A DNA stretch of 64,000 nucleotides from Mucilaginibacter sp. PPCGB 2223. GTDB lineage: Bacteria; Bacteroidota; Bacteroidia; Sphingobacteriales; Sphingobacteriaceae. The notes under the pieces were generated by a model. That model was not told the DNA's origin and searched no databases. It saw only the letters and a list, made by a program, of their open reading frames with translations. Below, piece by piece: positions 33,533 to 42,272 of this stretch. Made by a program: the position numbers and the translations under genes. Location of the stretch: the NCBI RefSeq assembly GCF_001705515.1, contig NZ_MDJS01000002.1:124001-188000 (forward strand), given 5' to 3'. Each line of letters starts with the position of its first letter. Positions within the stretch are counted from its first letter, which is position 1.

Positions 33533-35170
33533 TTGAAAAGAAGAAACTTCCTTTACCTCACCGGCATGGGTGTAGGGGCTTCAATGCTTTCGCGGATACC
33601 GGTATTCGGATCGCCAATTGATGCGCAGGTCGCCCTGGAGCGGATAGACCCTGTATTAAAAAAGCGAATGGCCGATGTGGCTTTAAACGCCGCACGATCA
33701 AAAGGTGCAACCTATACCGATGTGCGCATAGGCCGGTACCTTAACCAGTTTGTCATTACGCGCGAAGACAAAGTGCAGAACGTGGTCAACACGCAATCGT
33801 ACGGTATGGGTATACGCGTTGTGGCGAACGGCTGCTGGGGCTTTGCCGCCCTCGATAAACTGGATAACGACAGCATTGCCAAAGCTGCCGGTATTGCCGT
33901 AGCCATTGCTAAAGAAAACGCACGCATACAAAGCGAGCCGGTAATACTGGCGCCGCAAAAAGGCTATGGCGAAGTAAGCTGGAAAGCGCCGATAGAACGG
34001 AATGCCTTTGAGGTACCGATAAAAGAAAAAACCGACCTGTTGCTGGCCGTTAATGCTGCTGCTATGAAGAACGGCGCAAATTACATCAGCTCGAATATGT
34101 TCTTGGTTAACGAGCAAAAATATTTTGCTTCGTCGGATGGGTCGTATATCGATCAGGATATCCACCGGATCTGGCCTACGTTTACCATCACTAAGATCGA
34201 CCCTAAAACCGGCAAGTTTGCAAATCGCAATGCGCTGAGCGCACCGCGCGGCATGGGCTACGAATACCTCATCCCCCGCGAAACCGATAAAATAAAAGGC
34301 GCGCCAACCACCTTGTACCGCGACAGGTACGATATGCTGGAAGATGCCACAGTTGGCGCTGTGCAGGTTGGTCAAAAAATGGCGGCCAAATCGGTAGAAG
34401 CAGGTAAATACGATCTGATACTTGATCCATCGCACCTGTGGTTAACCATCCACGAAAGTGTTGGCCACCCTACCGAGCTTGACCGTGTGTTAGGTTATGA
34501 GGCCAATTATGCCGGTACCAGCTTTTTGACCTTAGATAAATGGAAAAGCGGCAAATTTAATTTTGGAAGCAAGAACGTAAATATTGTTGCCGATAAACTG
34601 CAGCCCGGCTCGCTGGGCGCAGTGGGTTATGATGATGAGGGCGTGAAATGCGGACAGTGGGACCTGATCAAAGATGGTATCCTGGTTAATTACCAAACCA
34701 TCCGCGACCAGGCGCATATCCTGGGTTTAAATGCCTCGCAGGGTTGCTGTTATGCCGATAACTGGAGCGATGTACAGTTTCAGCGCATGCCTAACGTATC
34801 GCTGCAGCCGGGTAAAGCGCCGCTGGTACCTGCCGATATGATCAAAAATGTAGAAAAAGGCATTTACATCATCGGCGACAGCTCGTTCTCTATCGATCAG
34901 CAGCGTTATAATTTCCAGTTCAGCGGACAGCTTTATTATGAAATTAAAGACGGTAAGATAGTTGGGATGTTGAACGATGTGGCTTACCAGGCCAATACGC
35001 AGGAGTTCTGGAACTCGTGCGCGGCTGTGGCCGATAAGAGCGATTACCGTTTAGGCGGTTCTTTCTTTGACGGAAAAGGACAACCCGGGCAGGTAAGCGC
35101 GGTATCGCACGGCTCATCTACCGCGCATTTTAAAGGAGTTAACGTAATTAACACAGCAAGAAAGATCTAA
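33533..35170 (+). CDS. TldD-like metalloprotease subunit with Tat signal, copy 2
   Basis: This 545-residue paralogue of the protein at 29512 has the same length and is very similar throughout. It has the metal site HESVGH (H307, E308, H312) and a twin-arginine leader, 'KRRNFLYLTGMGVGASMLS'. It also starts at TTG, but without the strong ribosome site of copy 1; the nearest purine-rich stretch, AGGAAAC, is about 20 nt away. That suggests weaker or differently controlled translation. TATATTTA about 30 bp upstream is a one-mismatch -7 box. Its PmbA-type partner follows 6 bp downstream. Divergence from copy 1 is concentrated outside the metal site, for instance in the region before 'LDPSHLWLTIHESVGHPTE'. 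Confidence 0.92.
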   Translation: MKRRNFLYLTGMGVGASMLSRIPVFGSPIDAQVALERIDPVLKKRMADVALNAARSKGATYTDVRIGRYLNQFVITREDKVQNVVNTQSYGMGIRVVANGCWGFAALDKLDNDSIAKAAGIAVAIAKENARIQSEPVILAPQKGYGEVSWKAPIERNAFEVPIKEKTDLLLAVNAAAMKNGANYISSNMFLVNEQKYFASSDGSYIDQDIHRIWPTFTITKIDPKTGKFANRNALSAPRGMGYEYLIPRETDKIKGAPTTLYRDRYDMLEDATVGAVQVGQKMAAKSVEAGKYDLILDPSHLWLTIHESVGHPTELDRVLGYEANYAGTSFLTLDKWKSGKFNFGSKNVNIVADKLQPGSLGAVGYDDEGVKCGQWDLIKDGILVNYQTIRDQAHILGLNASQGCCYADNWSDVQFQRMPNVSLQPGKAPLVPADMIKNVEKGIYIIGDSSFSIDQQRYNFQFSGQLYYEIKDGKIVGMLNDVAYQANTQEFWNSCAAVADKSDYRLGGSFFDGKGQPGQVSAVSHGSSTAHFKGVNVINTARKI

Positions 35171-35176
35171 ATAAAC

Positions 35177-36514
35177 ATGGCAATATTAAGTGAAAACGAA
35201 GCACGCTCTTTAATGCAAAGGGCGCTTAACTTTTCAAAAGCCGACGAATGCGCGATTGGGCTTAATGGTTCCGAGTCGGGCAACATACGGTATGCACGTA
35301 ATTCGGTATCAACCAGCGGGAATATCGACCAGATCAGCATGTCAATCTCGTCGGCATTCGGTAAAAGGCTGGGTATTACCACCGTAAATGAATTTGACGA
35401 CGCCTCGTTAGAAAAAGCTGTACGCGATGCCGAAGAACTGGCACACCTGGCGCCCGAAAACCCGGAGTATATGCCAATGATGGGTCCGCAGGAATTTGGC
35501 CCGCCCTCCAAAACATTTGAACAAAGCACGGCAGATATCACACCAAAACAACGCACCGACCTTGTTGCAGCGAGCCTGCAGGTAGCCAAGGAGAATAAAC
35601 TTACCGCGGCGGGTTTTTTGCAAAATACCACGGGCTTTAGCAGCGTGCTAAACTCGCGCGGCTTGTTTGCCTATACCAAATTCAGCGATATTAATTTTTC
35701 GGCCACCCTGAAAACCGAGGATGGCAAAGGATCGGGCTATGCTACCCGCGATTATGAAGCGCTGGCCGATATGGATACTCTGAAATTTACAAAAATAGCT
35801 GCCCAGAAGGCTACCGGATCAAACGGGGCAAAGGCGCTCGAGCCGGGTAAATATACCGTGATATTAGAGCCTGCAGCAGGCGTTGTATTACTCGAGAACC
35901 TGTACGGTAGCCTTGACCAACGCAGCGCCGATGAAGGCCGCAGCTTTTTAAGCAAAAAAGATGGCGGCACCAAACTTGGCGAAAAGATTGTGGATGAACG
36001 GGTAACTATATATTCTGACCCACGACACCCGTTATTACCTACATTTACCTGGAACGGCGATGGCCAACCGCAGATCAAACGCACCTGGATAGAAAAAGGC
36101 GTTGTAAAAACGCTAAGCTGCTCACGCTATTGGGCGGCAAAAAAAGGCACTGAGCCTGTACCTTTTCCGGGTGGCGTGATTATGGAAGGAGGTACGCAAA
36201 CATTAGCCGAGCTGATAAAAGGAACAGAAAAAGGCATACTGGTAACCCGTTTGTGGTACATCCGCGAAGTTGACCCTCAAACTTTGCTATACACCGGCTT
36301 AACCCGCGATGGTACTTTTTATATAGAAAACGGCGAGATCAAGTTTCCGATCAAAAACTTCAGGTTTAACGAAAGCCCGGTAATTATGCTCAACAACCTG
36401 GATGCTTTAGGCATACCCGAGCGTACCGTTAGCGCTGAAAGTAATTCGAGCGCCATTATACCGCCAATGCGGATCAGGGATTTTACCTTTTCGTCATTAT
36501 CGGATGCGGTGTAA
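35177..36514 (+). CDS. PmbA/TldE-like partner subunit, copy 2
   Basis: This 445-residue paralogue of the protein at 31154 has the same block order ('FSKADECAIGLNGSESGNIRYARN', 'LEPGKYTVILEPAAGVVLLENL', 'QRSADEGRSFLSKKDGGTKLGEKIVDERV', 'GILVTRLWYIREVDPQTLLYTGLTRDGTFYIENGEIKFP') and nearly the same C-terminus, 'RDFTFSSLSDAV'. It lacks HExxxH, as expected for the non-metal subunit, and has no signal peptide. ATG 35177 is 6 bp after the TldD copy 2 stop. It is followed by its own terminator. Confidence 0.92.
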   Translation: MAILSENEARSLMQRALNFSKADECAIGLNGSESGNIRYARNSVSTSGNIDQISMSISSAFGKRLGITTVNEFDDASLEKAVRDAEELAHLAPENPEYMPMMGPQEFGPPSKTFEQSTADITPKQRTDLVAASLQVAKENKLTAAGFLQNTTGFSSVLNSRGLFAYTKFSDINFSATLKTEDGKGSGYATRDYEALADMDTLKFTKIAAQKATGSNGAKALEPGKYTVILEPAAGVVLLENLYGSLDQRSADEGRSFLSKKDGGTKLGEKIVDERVTIYSDPRHPLLPTFTWNGDGQPQIKRTWIEKGVVKTLSCSRYWAAKKGTEPVPFPGGVIMEGGTQTLAELIKGTEKGILVTRLWYIREVDPQTLLYTGLTRDGTFYIENGEIKFPIKNFRFNESPVIMLNNLDALGIPERTVSAESNSSAIIPPMRIRDFTFSSLSDAV

Positions 36515-36537
36515 AAGCTACTCGCCTAATAATATTG

Positions 36538-36566
36538 ACGCCATCTTACAAAGGATGGCGTTTTTA
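36538..36566 (+). terminator. Terminator after TldD/PmbA copy 2
   Basis: ACGCCATC / GATGGCGT perfect 8-bp stem, 8-nt loop, followed by a run of T. Confidence 0.9.
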
Positions 36567-36759
36567 TTTGCGACGTGTATAAATACTGTGAGTACTTTGA
36601 CACAGACATTTTCCCCCAATCGTCATTGCGTTGATCTAAAACCGCACGGGCTTGATAGGGGAGCTAAATAGGTAAAATTCTTATGAGTTCGCATGGGGCG
36701 TTTTAAACTTATTTGAAGCTCAAAGAGTCAGAAACAGGTATTTAAAGGTTGTATTTAAG

Positions 36760-36810
36760 TCTCGTCGGGACCACCGATAACGCAGTTTCTGTATACAGGG
36801 GCTGCTTTTT
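36760..36810 (+). repeat. Duplicated 3' end of tRNA-Arg with its terminator
   Basis: 40 bp (36760-36799) are identical to 21088-21127: the last 14 bases of tRNA-Arg(CCT), the CC, and the first arm and palindrome CTGTATACAG of its terminator. The following bases still read G-CTGC-TTTTTTT. The copy is in the same orientation, 15,672 bp away, and lacks the rest of the tRNA. The preceding spacer (36567-36759) has no gene; 36617-36634 shows a fragment of the TCATTGCG repeat. Confidence 0.85.
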
Positions 36811-36822
36811 TTGCTTTGACGC

Positions 36823-36848
36823 AAAAAAGCCATGGATCACTCCATGGC
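36823..36848 (-). terminator. Terminator of the small outer-membrane protein gene
   Basis: GCCATGGA / TCCATGGC with loop TCAC. On the minus strand it is followed by TTTTTT (36828-36823). It is 21 bp after the stop codon. Confidence 0.9.
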
Positions 36849-36869
36849 CCTAAAAGATTATTGAAAGAT

Positions 36870-37448
36870 TTATTTAACAGAAAAAGCGTAGGCAACGTGC
36901 AGGCCCAGCATATTTTCTCTGCTGTTATCGTAATTATTAAATTTGGTTGAGCCTTTGTATTGAATACCTGCATCCAGGTAGCTGCTGCGGCTTAAAGGCA
37001 GTTGTACGCCTATTGTCGGGGTGTACAAAAATGCGGTGTTTTTGGCATAGCCGGCGTCATCTTTATTCAGTGAGAAAATAGCTCCAGCTTCACCCTGGAT
37101 ATACAGAATACTCACAGGGAAGTATTTAAGCCCGGCCTTAACCGGCAATAAATGATCGTTGGTAGCAGTTAAGCCGGTGCCTGCCACATTTTTGATCCCG
37201 AAGTTGTTTTGATAACCGGCATTGGCCGTTGCAAAAAGCTGGTTGGCTACCGGGATATCAATACCGATTGAACCGCCCAGGCCCCATTTGTGCAAATCCC
37301 GGGCATCGCCCAAAGAGATGCCCGACTCAGCAGCTACATTTAAAATTACACCATTTGCGTTACCGGTTTTGTTGCTTTGAGCTTTTGAGGCTAAGCTGCT
37401 GCCCATAATAGCTACTAAAAGGGCCGCGATTTTGATTGAGTTTTTCAT
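36870..37448 (-). CDS. Small outer-membrane beta-barrel protein
   Basis: This 192-residue protein has signal peptide MKNSIKIAALLVAIMGSSLASKAQ and an OmpA/OmpX-like eight-strand barrel pattern: 'WGLGGSIGIDIPVANQLFATANAGYQNNF', 'LPVKAGLKYFPVSILYIQGEAGAIFSL', 'TIGVQLPLSRSSYLDAGIQYKG' and terminal 'LGLHVAYAFSVK'. It is of the 'outer membrane beta-barrel protein' type (PF13505-like). The role is structural or adhesive and unknown. It is monocistronic with its own terminator. Confidence 0.85.
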   Translation of the reverse strand: MKNSIKIAALLVAIMGSSLASKAQSNKTGNANGVILNVAAESGISLGDARDLHKWGLGGSIGIDIPVANQLFATANAGYQNNFGIKNVAGTGLTATNDHLLPVKAGLKYFPVSILYIQGEAGAIFSLNKDDAGYAKNTAFLYTPTIGVQLPLSRSSYLDAGIQYKGSTKFNNYDNSRENMLGLHVAYAFSVK

Positions 37449-37887
37449 AATTGTTTTTGATTTTTAGTTATACAGAATGTGGAAAATTTGAATAGCATAC
37501 AGGTATGCGCCGAACAAACGGCCCCGGAGCCGATGTAACCTGTTGTTGTTTTTAGTGGCGGTTTCCAAGTTGTTCATGATGCGTATAGTTTTACTGTTAT
37601 GCCAGTACATATGCTATTAACAAGCCAATTATTTAAACTACTGTAAGTCAATTATTTACAATGATCTAAATATTAATGACTTACGTTATCTCAAAAAATG
37701 GCGAGTGTTTGCACGATATTCAGGAAGATTTCGAAATACCGTTATTTGGCGATGGCGGTAACGACATACCATAGCCTCTGGTCATTGGTAAAATGCAGTT
37801 GGCTATAATGCAAGAGATTAATGGCATGGCGTTGCAATGCCGCTCACAAAAACGACGAGTAAAGAAGACCCATTAAGACAATGCTGC
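37449..37887. other. Spacer without a recognisable element
   Basis: 439 bp between the outer-membrane protein gene and a kinase gene, both on the minus strand. The first about 250 bp are AT-rich and presumably hold the promoter of the outer-membrane protein, but no TAnnTTTG box is seen. No repeat or gene is evident. Confidence 0.5.
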
Positions 37888-40140
37888 TTATACCGTTTGG
37901 GTAGTTGTAAACGATTCTGTTTTAAAACTTATCGCAATGCTCACGCCATTGTCGCTGGCAATGTCGAAACTGCCGCATAATTGCTTGCTCAGGCCCCTCA
38001 TCAGGTTCATCCCCATCGAGTCTATCTTTTCCAGGTTAAACCCTTTTGGTAAACCGATGCCGTTATCTTTGATAAGAAGCGTAACCTCTTCGGGTGATTT
38101 CATGGTCAAATAAATCAAGATAGTGCCCGGTTGCTGTTCGGGATATGCATATTTAATAGCGTTGGTTATCGCCTCATTCAGGATCAAGCCAAGCGGTACC
38201 GCCTGAGATACATCAAGGGATACCTCATCTACATGCTTCTCGAAATTTATCCGGCTGCCCAAATCGAAACTGTCTTTCAGGTGTTGCACCAAATCGTTAA
38301 CATATTCGGGCATACCGATCAGGTCTAAAATATCCGACTGGTAGAGTTTCTGATGAATGAGCGCGATGGAATGCATCCTGTTTTCGCTATTTTGAATAGC
38401 CGAAAGCGCAACATGATTGTCGGTATATGATAACTGGCGTTGTAGCAGGCCTATAACAATCTGCAGGTTGTTTTTAACGCGGTGGTGGATCTCCCGTAAC
38501 AACCATTCTTTCTCTACCAGCAGGTTGTCTTTTTCTTGCAGCAGTTCGTTTAACTTATCATTTTTGCGCTGCTTAAAACGATAGCTATTATACAGTACGG
38601 CAATAAAAGCTATCAGCAACACAACACCACCGATGGTCAGGTTCCTGATGTAGGTGGCCTGTGTAACCTGTTTTGTAAGCAACTGTCGATCTTTTTGTAA
38701 CGATGTGATCGCTGCTTCCTTTTTACTGGTTTCGTACCGGGCCTCTACCTCCGCAATTTCTTTGCTTTTGGCTACTCCGAAGGCAGAGTCGTTTTTCTGT
38801 TTAAATTTTCTGAAATGTTCAAGTGCGGAAACAAAGTTGCCCTTGGCCGAATCGATCTTATAATAAAACATCTCATCTTCAACAGCATTCAAATATGCCT
38901 GGCTACGGGTATCAATGTTCCTAAATTCTTTATCAAGATAAGTCCTGGCCGGCTTGTATTTTTTTTGTGCGATGTAAAATGAAGCCAGTATTTTATTCCC
39001 CCACGACTCGTCAATGACCTCGCTGTGGTAATATTTTACCATCTTTTTAAAATATGCTTCCGCTTTATCAAACTGTTTAAGATCATTATAATATAAGCCC
39101 ATTATTTCTGCCTGGTGCCCTCTTTGGATACTGTCGACCGGCGGGTACTCGTTAATAACCTGCTGAATCTCGGCCAGGGCCTGTTTTCCCTGGTTAATAA
39201 CGAGTGATTCGCGCATCAATTCATTCAGGTGTAAATAAGTGATATCAGATGTGATGTGATTGACATTATTCGTTGTTGAGAGTTGTATCGATTTGCGATA
39301 GCTCTTCAAACTGGCCTCGGGGTTGTTCAGGTCGGCGTATACATAACCCAGTTGCCCATAATATTCAGACTGCTGCAGGTATTTCAGTGTATCGCCCCGC
39401 ATTTTTGCATCATCAAGGGTCTTTAATATATAAGCTAAGGCCTTGCTGAGATCGCCGGTATTACGGTAAACCAGCGATAACTGGAAATATAAGCGGGTAA
39501 GTTCGGGCGAGCGGGTAGTTATATAAAGCTTCAGGGACGCGAGCAAGTTTGTCTCGGCGCTGTCGAGTTTGATGCGCAGGCGGTAAACAATGCCCTTTTC
39601 CATCAATGCTTCTGCCTGTTTCCCAACATCGCCCAATTGCCGGTAAAGCGCAAGCGCCTTGTTTAGGCACCCGATGATCTCCGGCCTCGCCCCATTGCCC
39701 ATTTTTAATTTTATGGCAAACCGCAACCAGGTGCGGGCTTCGCGTTTTTTGTCGCCGGCCAACTGGTAAGCTTTGACAACTGAGTTGAAATAACGCTTGC
39801 CCACCTCAAAGTTCTTTAACCTGAAATAGGCCTCGCCTACGCGTAACATGGCCTCGTACCTGTTATTGATGCGCAGTTTTAGCGAATCGCAAAGTTTAAG
39901 TGCATAAAGGTAATAGTTGAGCCCGCTGTCGAGGTTGATCTTTTCGCCGCCGGGTTTCAGGAGCTGGAATGAACCAAGTTGCTGGATCAGGTCGACCCTT
40001 AAGCTATCCGATGGGTTGTTCCGAAGCATGGCTTTCACCGTGTACGGGTTATGCACAGTTGGCGTAAGCGCCTGGCCGGCTGCAGGATACCGGGCTAAAA
40101 TAATAACGATAGTGATAAGCCATATCCTGGCGTTTTTCAT
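37888..40140 (-). CDS. TPR-containing membrane sensor histidine kinase (HisKA_2 type), orphan
   Basis: The 750 residues comprise a signal peptide/first helix (IWLITIVIILARYPAAGQA), a long TPR region (about 40-480, e.g. 'GDKKREARTWLRFAIKLKMGNG', 'SLVYRNTGDLSKALAYILKTL'), a coiled coil, a membrane helix ('NLTIGGVVLLIAFIAVLYNSYRF', near 500-520), a HisKA_2 dimerisation helix '[20 protein letters not shown]' (phospho-acceptor His552 or 553), and an HATPase ('LILNEAITNAIKYAYP', 'DNGIGLP', 'GMNLMRGLSKQL'). The TPR sensor is outside the inner membrane. Unlike two of its relatives in this window, it has no adjacent response regulator. It follows the hydrolase operon by 131 bp and might be read through from it. 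Confidence 0.92.
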   Translation of the reverse strand: MKNARIWLITIVIILARYPAAGQALTPTVHNPYTVKAMLRNNPSDSLRVDLIQQLGSFQLLKPGGEKINLDSGLNYYLYALKLCDSLKLRINNRYEAMLRVGEAYFRLKNFEVGKRYFNSVVKAYQLAGDKKREARTWLRFAIKLKMGNGARPEIIGCLNKALALYRQLGDVGKQAEALMEKGIVYRLRIKLDSAETNLLASLKLYITTRSPELTRLYFQLSLVYRNTGDLSKALAYILKTLDDAKMRGDTLKYLQQSEYYGQLGYVYADLNNPEASLKSYRKSIQLSTTNNVNHITSDITYLHLNELMRESLVINQGKQALAEIQQVINEYPPVDSIQRGHQAEIMGLYYNDLKQFDKAEAYFKKMVKYYHSEVIDESWGNKILASFYIAQKKYKPARTYLDKEFRNIDTRSQAYLNAVEDEMFYYKIDSAKGNFVSALEHFRKFKQKNDSAFGVAKSKEIAEVEARYETSKKEAAITSLQKDRQLLTKQVTQATYIRNLTIGGVVLLIAFIAVLYNSYRFKQRKNDKLNELLQEKDNLLVEKEWLLREIHHRVKNNLQIVIGLLQRQLSYTDNHVALSAIQNSENRMHSIALIHQKLYQSDILDLIGMPEYVNDLVQHLKDSFDLGSRINFEKHVDEVSLDVSQAVPLGLILNEAITNAIKYAYPEQQPGTILIYLTMKSPEEVTLLIKDNGIGLPKGFNLEKIDSMGMNLMRGLSKQLCGSFDIASDNGVSIAISFKTESFTTTQTV

Positions 40141-40225
40141 GCAGCAGAGGTGCTTGGTTATGCTAAATTAGCGATAATTACTCAATTGCCCGTATTGCCG
40201 CACGATATCAAATCACGAATAGCAA

Positions 40226-40264
40226 ATACTACGGGACACGCAAAAAAGTCGTCTCCCATAGTAT
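40226..40264. other. Imperfect hairpin between hydrolase operon and kinase
   Basis: ATACTACGGGA / TCCCATAGTAT, 11-bp arms with one mismatch and a 17-nt loop, without a U-run. It could attenuate read-through from the hydrolase operon into the kinase gene. Confidence 0.4.
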
Positions 40265-40271
40265 AATTTAA

Positions 40272-41198
40272 TCATTGCAGAAAAAATCCCAGCAATGCTT
40301 TTTGCACCTGGGCAGTTTGCTCCTGCACCACCCAATGGCCCGAATCTTTAATGATGGATTCTTGCACGTTAACAGCAACCAGCCTGGCATGCGCCGCCAG
40401 GAACGAACCCGAAAAATGATCCGAGCCTACGGTCAGCAACGGCATTGGTAGTTTATGTTTGGCAAATTCAATATTGTCTTTAGCATCCTGGTTAAACTCG
40501 CCAAACCAATGGAAAGCGCCGGTAGTAGCACCAGGAACGGAATAGGCCCTGATAAATTCGGCCACCTCGGCTTTGGTAAAAGCATTTTTTTGAAAGCCCA
40601 CCGTCGGCCAGAAGTCGGTAAAAAACAAACCAACCTTGCCCGAAACAATCTCGCCCGAATGCGGTTGCGCAAAAAAGCCGAACCACCATGCCTGCGATTT
40701 AACCTGGCTCCAAACAGGCTCGATACCCGGCAGCAAAGCATCCATCAAAGCTAATTTCTTTACATCGGCCGGAAATTGCGCGGCATAAGCATAAGCCACC
40801 ATTAGCCCGATATCGTGCCCTGCCAGGTTAATATGTTTGTAGCCCAGTTTCTGCATCAGTTCGTGCATATCAACAGCCATGTTCTTTTTATCATAGCCTC
40901 CCGCCGGTTTGCCCGATTCGCCTACACCGCGCATATCGGGCGCTATTACGGTAAAGTGTTTGGATAGCTCGGGCAGTAACCTGTTCCACATATACCAGTT
41001 TTGGCCAAAGCCATGTACCAGGAGTAAAGGCTCGCCCTTGCCGCCAATTACATAATGCAATTTAACGCCGTTTACTGTTGCATATTGATGTTTAAAATTT
41101 GCCGGCGGATTGGCGGGTGCTGCGGCCATTACGCTACCAGCAAATACTGTAAGCAGCAGAGCAGCTGCAAAGTGTTTGATTTTTGTTATTGATTTCAT
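40272..41198 (-). CDS. Exported alpha/beta hydrolase with Asp nucleophile (epoxide hydrolase/dehalogenase-like)
   Basis: This 308-residue protein has a signal peptide (AAALLLTVFAGSVMAAA). The fold motifs are the oxyanion-type 'LVHGFGQNWYMW', 'APDMRGVGESGKP', the nucleophile elbow 'AGHDIG' with Asp129 instead of Ser, and the terminal His288 in 'DSGHWVVQE'. An Asp nucleophile defines the epoxide hydrolase / haloalkane and fluoroacetate dehalogenase branch, so it probably opens epoxides or C-halogen bonds outside the cytoplasm. It is the last gene of a four-gene operon (31 bp gap) with a metallo-beta-lactamase-fold protein, an amidohydrolase and a second hydrolase. The substrate is not known. 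Confidence 0.88.
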   Translation of the reverse strand: MKSITKIKHFAAALLLTVFAGSVMAAAPANPPANFKHQYATVNGVKLHYVIGGKGEPLLLVHGFGQNWYMWNRLLPELSKHFTVIAPDMRGVGESGKPAGGYDKKNMAVDMHELMQKLGYKHINLAGHDIGLMVAYAYAAQFPADVKKLALMDALLPGIEPVWSQVKSQAWWFGFFAQPHSGEIVSGKVGLFFTDFWPTVGFQKNAFTKAEVAEFIRAYSVPGATTGAFHWFGEFNQDAKDNIEFAKHKLPMPLLTVGSDHFSGSFLAAHARLVAVNVQESIIKDSGHWVVQEQTAQVQKALLGFFLQ

Positions 41199-41229
41199 GA
41201 TTTTTTTGGTTTTTAAGTGTATTTACTGA

Positions 41230-42240
41230 TTATTTTTTCTTGTTATCGTTAATGTCTTTGTAAGCGTTAGGCAGGTTGTAACCATAATGCAGCCAGTTGA
41301 ACAGTACATAGCCTTTATCATAATCTTTCATGGTTACGGTTGCTTTGGTTTGTTCAAGGGTAAATCCATTATCTACCGCGGCTTGTACCTCTTTCTTTAG
41401 CTCTTCCACATAGTCAATAGTATATTTAATACCTGCTTTATTGGTGATGCGGCCATGGCCCGGTATGACGATGGCATCGTCGGGTAAAAAGTCGTACATC
41501 TTTTTCAGGTTGGCTGCAGGTTCTAAAAAGTATCCGTCGAACAGCCAGGGGATAGCCGGACTTTCGGCAATAAAAGGGTTGCCGGCCCAAAATATCTTTT
41601 GATTTGGCATCCACACAAACAGGTCGGCCGGCGATTGTGCTGTCCCCACGTTTAGCAACTCAACAACCTTACCGCCGCCCATATCGACTTTCAGGTTGCT
41701 GTTTTTGGGGATTACAATGTCCGCGGGGCGAAAAACGGTGTTTTCGATCCCTCTGCCGCTACCAAATAACCCCACCATAAAATTCTTGATGATTTCGTAG
41801 TTTTTCGAGAGGTTTTCCCGTGCAAATTCGTTTTGAATAATGCTTGTCGATGGTGGCAGCAGGTAGTTACTAAAGCAATGATCGCCATGGTCGCTGGTGT
41901 TTACCGCGAAAATGATGGGCTTATCGGTTACCGAACGTATCAGTTTTATCTCCTGGTCGTACAAACGTTTGGTAAGCATTACTTCTATCAGTATCACGCC
42001 TTTTTCGCCTACTATAAACCCGCCTGTTGTTGCTTGCGGGATGCCTTTACTGGTCTCTGTTTCGGCAGTCGCAGGGATAATTGCATAAATATCATTGCTA
42101 ACTTTATGCAGTTCGAGCGTTACTTTGTTGGCATCCCAGATCGGAATAGTTGGCGGCATAGGCGCCTGGGCTAACACCACACGGCACAAGCACGATAATA
42201 TCAGGCAAATAATGGCCTGCTTTAAATTTAGCTTTTTCAT
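41230..42240 (-). CDS. Exported metallo-beta-lactamase-fold protein with degenerate metal site
   Basis: The protein has 336 residues. The frame extends 34 codons upstream into the amidohydrolase gene, but ATG 42240 gives a proper signal peptide (MKKLNLKQAIICLILSCLCRVVLAQ). The MBL fold is clear: 'GFIVGEKGVILIEVML', 'DKPIIFAVNTSDHGDHCFSN', 'PNQKIFWAGNPF', 'DDAIVIPGHGRITNK'. The HxHxDH motif reads S116-D-H118-G-D120-H121. The next usual His ligand position is Gln202 ('VGTAQSPAD'), and the usual Asp of 'GD' is Asn221. H262 in 'PGHG' is kept. Classical Zn1 ligands are therefore largely lost while a Zn2-like set remains. Third gene of the hydrolase operon. Confidence 0.85.
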   Translation of the reverse strand: MKKLNLKQAIICLILSCLCRVVLAQAPMPPTIPIWDANKVTLELHKVSNDIYAIIPATAETETSKGIPQATTGGFIVGEKGVILIEVMLTKRLYDQEIKLIRSVTDKPIIFAVNTSDHGDHCFSNYLLPPSTSIIQNEFARENLSKNYEIIKNFMVGLFGSGRGIENTVFRPADIVIPKNSNLKVDMGGGKVVELLNVGTAQSPADLFVWMPNQKIFWAGNPFIAESPAIPWLFDGYFLEPAANLKKMYDFLPDDAIVIPGHGRITNKAGIKYTIDYVEELKKEVQAAVDNGFTLEQTKATVTMKDYDKGYVLFNWLHYGYNLPNAYKDINDNKKK

Positions 42241-42272
42241 TTTTTTTAGATTTTTGATACAGGTTGATGATT

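Noticed and set aside
21102..36759. Region between the tRNA-Arg copies as an active integrative element
   Set aside because: No integrase, mobilisation or phage gene is present and gene content is chromosomal; kept only as a possible old event.
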